Shown: positions 57,417 through 64,000 of the stretch, one piece after another
Numbering within the stretch: the stretch's first letter is position 1
How the letters are laid out: the number at the start of each line of letters is the position of its first letter
Source of the DNA: Maratus speciosus
Lineage: Eukaryota; Arthropoda; Arachnida; Araneae; Salticidae
NCBI GenBank assembly: GCA_963932465.1
Contig: OZ010791.1
Coordinates: 620,441,800 to 620,505,799, forward strand
DNA: 64,000 nt
Direction: 5' to 3'
Made by a program: the position numbers and the translations under genes
Notes under the pieces: model-generated
Databases searched by the model: none
What the model saw: only the letters and a program-made list of their open reading frames with translations
What the model was told of the DNA's origin: nothing

Positions 57417-57618
57417 ACCCCTTTGGGACGAGCGCCACGTATACGTGAAGCATAAAGTGATCTGAATCCTTGATTATTCCCACCAGTTATTTTTTACTGT
57501 AAATTTTGCCTTATTTAATCTGGGCATTTTCTCGATTCAGTTAGTTACAAAATTTCCATTTATAAAAACCGGTGATAAATGATTAAAAATTTTGTAAAAG
57601 ACATTCATCCTGAAGGGG
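57417..57618. mobile_element. possible piggyBac-like MITE
   Basis: TTAACCCCTTTGGGACG at 57413 faces CCTGAAGGGGTCAAGG near 57611-57626. The ends are CCCCTT-type inverted repeats, and the flanking TTAA is intact only on the left (TCAA on the right). About 200 bp, non-coding. Confidence 0.5.
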
Positions 57619-57823
57619 TCAAGGATTATTATTTTACTTAGACCTATTTTCTTTTAGTCAGATTATAAAATAGCAAGATTTGAAAATGAAAAGGCAAAAA
57701 AAAAAGTGTACGAGTAACTTATTTAAAAATGAATAATATGCAAATTTCATTGCTTATTATTAACTTCAAAACATTGGCACAATGATAATTTAAGTAAATA
57801 TCTATAATTTACATGAGATTGTA

Positions 57824-58393
57824 CAGTCGTGGAAAAAAAAAAAGTAAACACCCCCTACTAACTCAACAAATTATCATAGAGGAAAGTTACTGGTACCGAA
57901 CAATTGGAAATAAAGCCTACTTTTAAATGATGTATATAAAATTTGCTTAGGGGGGCATCTACATATTAAAATGAACCATAACTTTGTTTCTTTCAATAGC
58001 AATACACAATTCTGACAGCATAAATGAACTTTACACCCTTCAATTAGCCTAAAAACAAATTTTTATGCAATTTGTACCATAAGTTTCTAAGAAATTAATT
58101 ATTTTAAAACGAGCGTACTTTAAGGGCTGTATCCATATTGAAGTTCCATACTCTATTGTTAACTGAGAGAGCCCCCTTCTTGATCAAGGCACCTGAAATG
58201 CCACTCAAGGAGTCAATGAAGCATGTTAGATTACAGGACAGCAGAATAAATTTCAAAATATCTACTCACTTCTATCATAGACTGCCCCTTAAATCACCAT
58301 TTTGCCATTTTTTAAGCATAATTTGAAAACTACTTGGAAGAAAAATGTGAAATTTTGGATTTCCATAAAGTAGGACTTAATAAATCTAAATCC

Positions 58394-58434
<41 letters not shown>

Positions 58435-58915
58435 TAGGTCGCAATTCATAATTTTTTTGAGTATTAATTTCATAATTCATATCGTAAAATTATACGAATT
58501 GCAAATTCAGCGTATTTATGTTTAGGTATATTAGTATTATTGCTACAAAAAAAATTAGCACATTAAAAACATAATTTCAGGAGATATAAAAAAAATATGA
58601 AAATGTAATTTAGCATTAGAAGCACTAAATTTTGAATGTTTATAATTCAAAAACTTATGATTCAAATGACTTGAAATTTGGTGTTTAGGCATAGTTTGAA
58701 CCGAAGATTTGAAACATCTTGTTAAAATTGGATATTGCCATTGAAAAAAAAGAAGTTTGGATTCGTTTTAATATGTAGATGGCCCCCTAAGAAAATTTTA
58801 TATACATCATTTAAAAGCAGACTTTATTTCCAATCGTTCGGTACCAGTAACTTTCGTCTATGATAATTTGTTGAGGAGTTAGTAGGGGGTGTTTACTTTT
58901 GTTTTTCCACGACTG
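57824..58915. mobile_element. non-autonomous Tc1/mariner-type TIR element, copy 2
   Basis: Same family and orientation as 397-1474, with the same CAGTCGTGGAAAA ends and TA flanks (57822-57823, 58916-58917). 1092 bp; much of the extra length is a poly-A run near 58397-58431. No coding frame. Confidence 0.88.
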
Positions 58916-59004
58916 TACATAGTGTATTGATACAATGCATTGTGTACTCTGAACAGAAAAAAGACAAATTCAAATAATTTTTATATTTATTTTCTCTCTT
59001 TTAC

Positions 59005-59215
59005 AGAACTGAACAGCTTACTTTTGGCAAGAATTTTCTGACAGTGATAACTACTTGTATCACTGTTTTATATAACTGAAATGGTTAATTTTGAATAGAA
59101 TTTTCTGACAGTTATTACAAACTTGTATCACTGTCTTAACATAACACACATAACTGAACTGGCTACTTTTGGCTAGAAATTTTTTACAGTTATTGCGAAC
59201 TTGTATCACTGTAAT
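59005..59215 (-). repeat. three tandem repeats of about 70-80 bp at the zinc-finger gene end
   Basis: ACTTGTATCACTG recurs near 59053, 59121 and 59199, each with TTTTCTGACAGT/TTTTTACAGT and GGCTACTTTTGGC-type words. The first unit in transcription order overlaps the last codons and stop of the zinc-finger exon. Confidence 0.8.
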
Positions 59216-59485
59216 TTGACAATACATTCTGAGAGAAATGTGGACGTTTTTTACAGTGATTCTGTTGATGTCTGTACATTGTGCCACTTTGTCTGAAAGT
59301 TTTTCCACATAAAGGACATATGTGAGGTCGTTCACCAGTATGAGTACGCATGTGAACTTTCAGAATGCTCATAGTGACAGCAACATATTTGCAAACATGA
59401 CATTGATAAACTTTAAAGCCATGACCCGCATCAACAGGTTGTCTATTTTCATACGCAGCTCTGCTGGCATAACTTTCTCTTCCAC
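59190..59485 (-). CDS. C2H2 zinc-finger protein, terminal exon (partial)
   Basis: The minus-strand acceptor TTTTTTCAG ends at 59486, and the exon runs 98 codons to TAA at 59190-59192. After a short linker (ESYASRAAYENRQPVDAG) it encodes two C2H2 fingers: CHVCKYVAVTMSILKVHMRTH and, after TGERP, CPLCGKTFRQSGTMYRHQQNH (C-x2-C-x12-H-x3-H each). A 17-residue tail ends DTSSQ. Such fingers bind DNA in the nucleus. A pair of fingers in a short last exon is common in arthropod BTB zinc-finger genes with alternative terminal exons (lola, tramtrack type), but no BTB domain is visible here. Upstream exons should lie at higher coordinates and possibly outside the window. Confidence 0.85.
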
Positions 59486-59489
59486 CTGA

Positions 59490-62400
59490 AAAAATATATC
59501 AAAGATTAGATTTGAAATTTAAAGATTTATAAGCTTTTTATAATTGGGTATCTCCACAGAGGCAGTATTTAAAATTACCTGCTGCTATTTATCATTTAGC
59601 TATTGTTTTTCATATCTAACGATGACACAGAAAAGAAGGGGAATTGATAAGCACTGATTTTGACATCCACTAAACCATTTTTTCACCCTTTATCTAAGAT
59701 GTTTTGAACGTTTTAATGCAATTTAAGATGCATATTTACTGCCTCTTTGATTGATTTTTGTTGAAAGATTGTTTAAATGTGTTCTAAATAGTCCAGAAAC
59801 ATAGGTTTATTTAAAAAATGTCAATATATATCATAATTTTTTTCCCTCCCCGATTAAAATGCTCATAACAGCATGGTAGTTTTTATAAATGTTTTACTTT
59901 ATAATACATATATTAACATATAAAAAAACTATGATGGTGTTATGAGCATTTTATAAAGAAAAAAAAAATCAAATTGATATAATTAAAATACAGTAAAGTT
60001 TATAAATGAACCTACATTTCTCAGTATATATAGTTAGAATAATCAGCCAGAGAGGCTATCACCAAGATCCTAAATTATATAAAACATATCAGAAAAAAGG
60101 TAAAAAAAATTACTCTTATCAGAGGACCAAAAATCAATGCTTATCTACGCAATCAATGCTATCTATAACTGATGCTGAGAATATATATTATATATATATA
60201 TGAATGCATCATAGCTGAATAAAGAGTATAATATTCCTTAAAAGCTTATTTTTAAAAAAATGTCATTTATAACTTCAAGAGAAGCTACTAAATAAATAAC
60301 TTCCATATAGTTCATTTAGAAAATATGGTAAAGAACAAATCTGTCAAACCTAAATCTACCCTTCTGCCTAAAAAGATGAAGCTATTGTGATACCTGTACA
60401 AAATAAACAACTCCTTTTGAGACAAAAAAAAAAAAAATAAATAAATAAAATAAATAAATAAAAAAATAATAATAATAATTCTGCCAACACCACCAAGAAG
60501 CGAAAAATTAAAATAATAGTTGCTAAATTAACGTTTAAGTTTTTTTACAAGTTTCAAATAACCTTGAAGACTAATGGAAAAAACTTTTTTTTTTTTTATT
60601 TTATGAAAAAATTTTTTAAGTGAAAACCACAGGAAAAGTAAGCTGGTTAACTATAAGTCGAACATGCATGTGCATTGGTATTACTGATGCCTAAACAAAG
60701 ATTAAAATTGAAAGAATAAAACACACACACACAAAAAAAATTAAGCATGGTATATAGCATGGCATCTAAAGCACTGTTTTATTTCAAAATATACATTTCT
60801 ATAAAAAGAAATTTAATTCTCATAGTTCACACAGTATACCACATATTTTATAAAAGCTAATAAAGTACATAACCATGAAATAACTAAATAAAAATAGACA
60901 AAATTTTAGAGGAAAATTAATATTTAACAACTGAATATTGGAACACATAGTAAAACAGAATGTTGCTTTGGTTTTTCACTGTTCGATAAAGATAGCTAAC
61001 ACATAAAACCAAAGTCTAAAAAATTTCAGACAGACTGCAACATGTTTCTACTCTTACAATAGCCAATACAATTCTATTTATGCAACAACTTAAGCAATTC
61101 TGCTCTTAAAATAACCAATTCAACTCCACTTTCACAATAAACAATTCTACTTTTAAAACAACCAACACAATTCTACACTTAAAGAAACTAATATATAATT
61201 GCTTTTTAACAGCTCATAAAAGATGAGTAACCATGAAAATCCAAACATTTTCAAGGTGGACTGCAATGCATTTCTATTCTTACAATAATCAACACTATTC
61301 TACAGCAGTGAATACAATGAACAAGAATGTATTCTACAGCTTTATCCTTGAGTTATATGTTATACATAGGTACAAATCAACTAGTCTAGGCTGCACCTTT
61401 CAGACAGGCTTTAAAGATCATCGTGGCTACATACAATCTGGCTCATTTTAAAGTTCAAAGAAAGGCAATCATTTTTAACAGGCTGAAAGAAAATAACAGA
61501 AAAAACTTTTCATGCACGGAAAAAAAAAAGAAAATCTTTTCATGCACAGAGTTTCTGGTGATTTTATATACTCACCATTAAAAAAAGTTGGGCATATTAT
61601 TTGAGAAAAAGTTTAGCATGAAGCAGGAAAGCTCTTTTTTTTTACTGATAGTCTAGTTAATAGCAAACTTGGTTAAGACTTGACTTTCTCATTTCTGAAA
61701 TTACAAGTATGTCTTCAAATATACAAAAAGAAAACAGTAACATCTTGTTCTTAAAGACCACAACAGTCCAGATTTCAATTGTAATTTTTGGATTAGTATT
61801 ACTTGCATTCCTAAATAATTGTCATGACAAAGAATCTATGCAAATAAACTTTTCTGATGCTAAATATGTGTAGTAATTTAATAGATTTCAATATAAGATT
61901 TAGACAAAGTAATTTCACAACACAATTAGACAAAGTACTCCAGCCTTGAATATAATTTCATTTGGAAAACTTGGTATTCATTTAAAATCCTATATTGTTT
62001 AAATGTCTTAATCTGAGCTATCAAAACTCAGAAATACAAGGTCGACTTAGTCATTTATTTTGTCTCCACCACTAAAGCAAATAAGATGTCAGTTCTCGAA
62101 GATATCCTCTGAATAACCAATTACTTTAATGTGAAACTCTGCAAAGATGCAACTAAATTGAGAATGGAAAGTCTCAGTAAGAAATTCATTGAAAGACTTT
62201 GAACATGAACATTTAATATTAGCACCACTCCAAATTATTTGGCGAAAAGCCAGAACTCATGAAAAGGCCTCATAACTTGCAGTTTTGTAACTTCAAATGA
62301 TTCTATAACAATCTCAAATAAAGCTGCTTTTTTTCTACATGATAAAAAATGAAATGATAATCAAAGATAAGAGGCATTCCCTTCATTAGATTTCAGCATT

Positions 62401-63640
62401 TAAACATTCTCTGTTCAATTTTCTCACACGCATGTAAATAAAATTTCACTTTCAAGAAATCCAAAAGTTGGCTATGCCATTAATAGACAACATACCTAAG
62501 TCTAAAATGTCTATTTTATTCTCGCTTCTAGCATAAAAAAAGGCAAATTTTAATGTTTATTTTAATTTAGATGATACTGAAAAACAATGCATGAAAAATT
62601 AAATGAATAAATTCCAACTGAGTTCAATCATAAGAAAAATGATCATATTTTCATTGAAAATTGGCCATTTCTAATTGCAAATCCTTTCTGTGGCAGAAGT
62701 GCCTGTTTTATACTATGTTATGTCCCTAACAAATAAAATTAAAATGAAGATTGTTAAAAGACAACTGTAATAAATTTTAAAAGATAAATTTAACATGTTT
62801 TGAAAAACAAGTAAAATCTTCTACTGGCTTGAGTATACTAGATATCTTCTTATACTTATATTCGAGCCTTTTCATACAATTACAAATGACGAGAATATTT
62901 AAGTTAAAAAATTATATCATTAGATAATAACATAACCTCTTAATCGTCATGCCCGATACATTTACAGGTAAATTGCACGTTAAATGAAAACCCTCAATGA
63001 TTAAGAGTTTAATATGTAAAATTACAAAAATATTAATAAACATAACACATTTTTCATATTTTATTGTTGTAGTTTTTTTGTCGACTGATTAGACAAAGAG
63101 TCAGAACTTTTAAAGCAACAATTGCATTTTTGGAGGGGGGGGGGGGGGGGAATGAAGTCTTACAGACTTATTTTATGTAACTTTGCTGTTACAAATTAAA
63201 ATTACATTTTCTGAAGAAAAGCAAAAAGTATAGGGATAAGAAGAAAAATAATCCAGAACATCCTCATTCAAGATCATTAAAAAATCAGACATCAGTTAAA
63301 AGATCAGAATTTTTAAAAGCAAAATCATGAACCATACAACTAAAAATAAAAGAAAAAAAGATATTTACAGAAATTATGTCAAGATTGTGTTCACTCTATA
63401 AAGAAAAGGGGCAGGATGCTAGTCCCTTAAGGGAAGTAATGAAGCAGAAAAAAGCACTAGTTATATAGGTAGCAAGTTTAGTAAAATATGACATTATTTC
63501 ACCAGAAAATGTATTATTGTGTTTAGTAATGGAAAAGAAAAATATGTAATTTTTTAGTTTAATAAATAAAGTAACATTAATTTTGAGTGATTTTTTAAAT
63601 TATAAATAAAAATAAATAGAACTAAATTACAAGATGAAAC
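59490..63640. other. mostly unassigned; likely intron or flank of the zinc-finger gene
   Basis: Contains the 59600-59830 and 59920-60000 dispersed-repeat relatives and simple repeats near 60423-60478. An AATG/GTGAGT donor-like site on the minus strand lies near 61571-61580, but no coding frame precedes it. A 16-G run lies at 63135-63150. No other exon or element could be supported. Confidence 0.4.
63135..63150. repeat. poly-G run
   Basis: 16 consecutive G residues after GGA in an AT-rich context. Confidence 0.9.
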
Positions 63641-63645
63641 ACGAT

Positions 63646-63725
63646 TTAATAATCCATGCTTTCCTTAAAGTAGTGAGGAAGTTCTTTAATTTTTGCAAGC
63701 ACTCGGGCAGATGAAATTAGAAATA
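63646..63725 (-). CDS. weak candidate terminal exon
   Basis: On the minus strand a GACAG acceptor-like site at 63726 precedes a 25-codon frame reading LISSARVLAKIKELPHYFKE and ending in TAA. The peptide looks protein-like, but it is very short and the pyrimidine tract is poor. If real it would be an alternative last exon upstream of the zinc-finger exon on the same strand, or the end of another gene. Confidence 0.25.
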
Positions 63726-64000
63726 CTGTCACATGGAGAAGATTTTTACAAGAGATCTTTGGATACAATTAAAGGCACATTTCATTATTTTTTTTTTTTT
63801 AAGTGCATGGCACATTTTTTTTTTTTTAAGAGCAGTCATTACACTGTATCCTTAAAAAAGTGGCCAGAGATTATTTCTGAAATTGTAAAATGTAAAATTG
63901 GGATGATTTATTCCACGTTCTGACTTTTTAATTATTTTTAATGTTTTTTTTTATTGCTAATTTACTAATAGACTCCTATTAAAAACAAGAAGTAAAGATA

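Noticed and set aside
59060..59335. 91-codon minus-strand frame overlapping the zinc-finger exon
   Set aside because: It is out of frame with the two zinc fingers and runs through the triplicated segment.
61571..61660. Minus-strand exon ending at a GTGAGT donor
   Set aside because: The donor matches the consensus, but the preceding sequence has stops in every useful frame and no protein-like stretch.

Overview
This window looks like AT-rich nuclear DNA from an animal, most likely an arthropod. There are no operons, coding exons are few and far apart, homopolymer and (AT)n tracts are long, and most of the sequence is transposable-element debris. The transposon flora and the apparent long intron suggest a chelicerate such as a spider, but no sequence here proves the lineage. 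No rRNA, intact tRNA gene, CRISPR array or prokaryotic feature was seen. Host gene content is thin. On the + strand, an exon at 22.7 kb encodes a protein resembling the RNA cap guanine-N7 methyltransferase activating subunit (RAMAC/RAM). An R/D/N/Q-rich terminal exon at 38.4 kb is phase-compatible with it, so the two may form one gene with a 15.6 kb intron full of transposons. A candidate internal exon of unknown identity lies at 57.1 kb (+). On the - strand, the last exon of a two-finger C2H2 zinc-finger gene lies at 59.2-59.5 kb, and a weak candidate terminal exon lies at 63.6-63.7 kb. Layout: 0-4.6 kb holds a TIR element, a pogo-like element and a degenerate tandem repeat. 4.6-7.2 kb is extremely AT-rich. 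7.2-11 kb holds a foldback element, a Helitron helicase scrap and two MITEs. 11.8-21.6 kb is one old repeat copy split by two insertions: a 3.25 kb element with a TTA target duplication, and a young, apparently complete 5.0 kb Ty3/Gypsy retrotransposon. The uninterrupted sister copy of that old repeat is at 35.6-36.7 kb. 23-38 kb (the presumed intron) contains several layers of nested DNA transposons with readable target-site duplications. 39-47 kb holds a SINE-like element, a 150-bp tandem array, a striking ~1.96 kb near-perfect inverted duplication, a pogo-like element and a Penelope-like reverse transcriptase scrap. 47.8-50.8 kb is a piggyBac-like MITE split by a dead hAT element. 52-59 kb carries further MITEs, a dead mariner and a second copy of the first TIR element. 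59.5-64 kb is mostly unassigned. The Gypsy element is the only coherent multi-gene unit. Its Gag and Pol frames are linked by a canonical -1 slippery heptamer, its LTRs differ at one visible position, and PBS-like and PPT-like sites flank the internal region. I did not find a convincing new host system. The most unusual structures are the 42.6-44.6 kb palindrome, the readable insertion history, and three MITE families that begin with GG and make 8-bp duplications.
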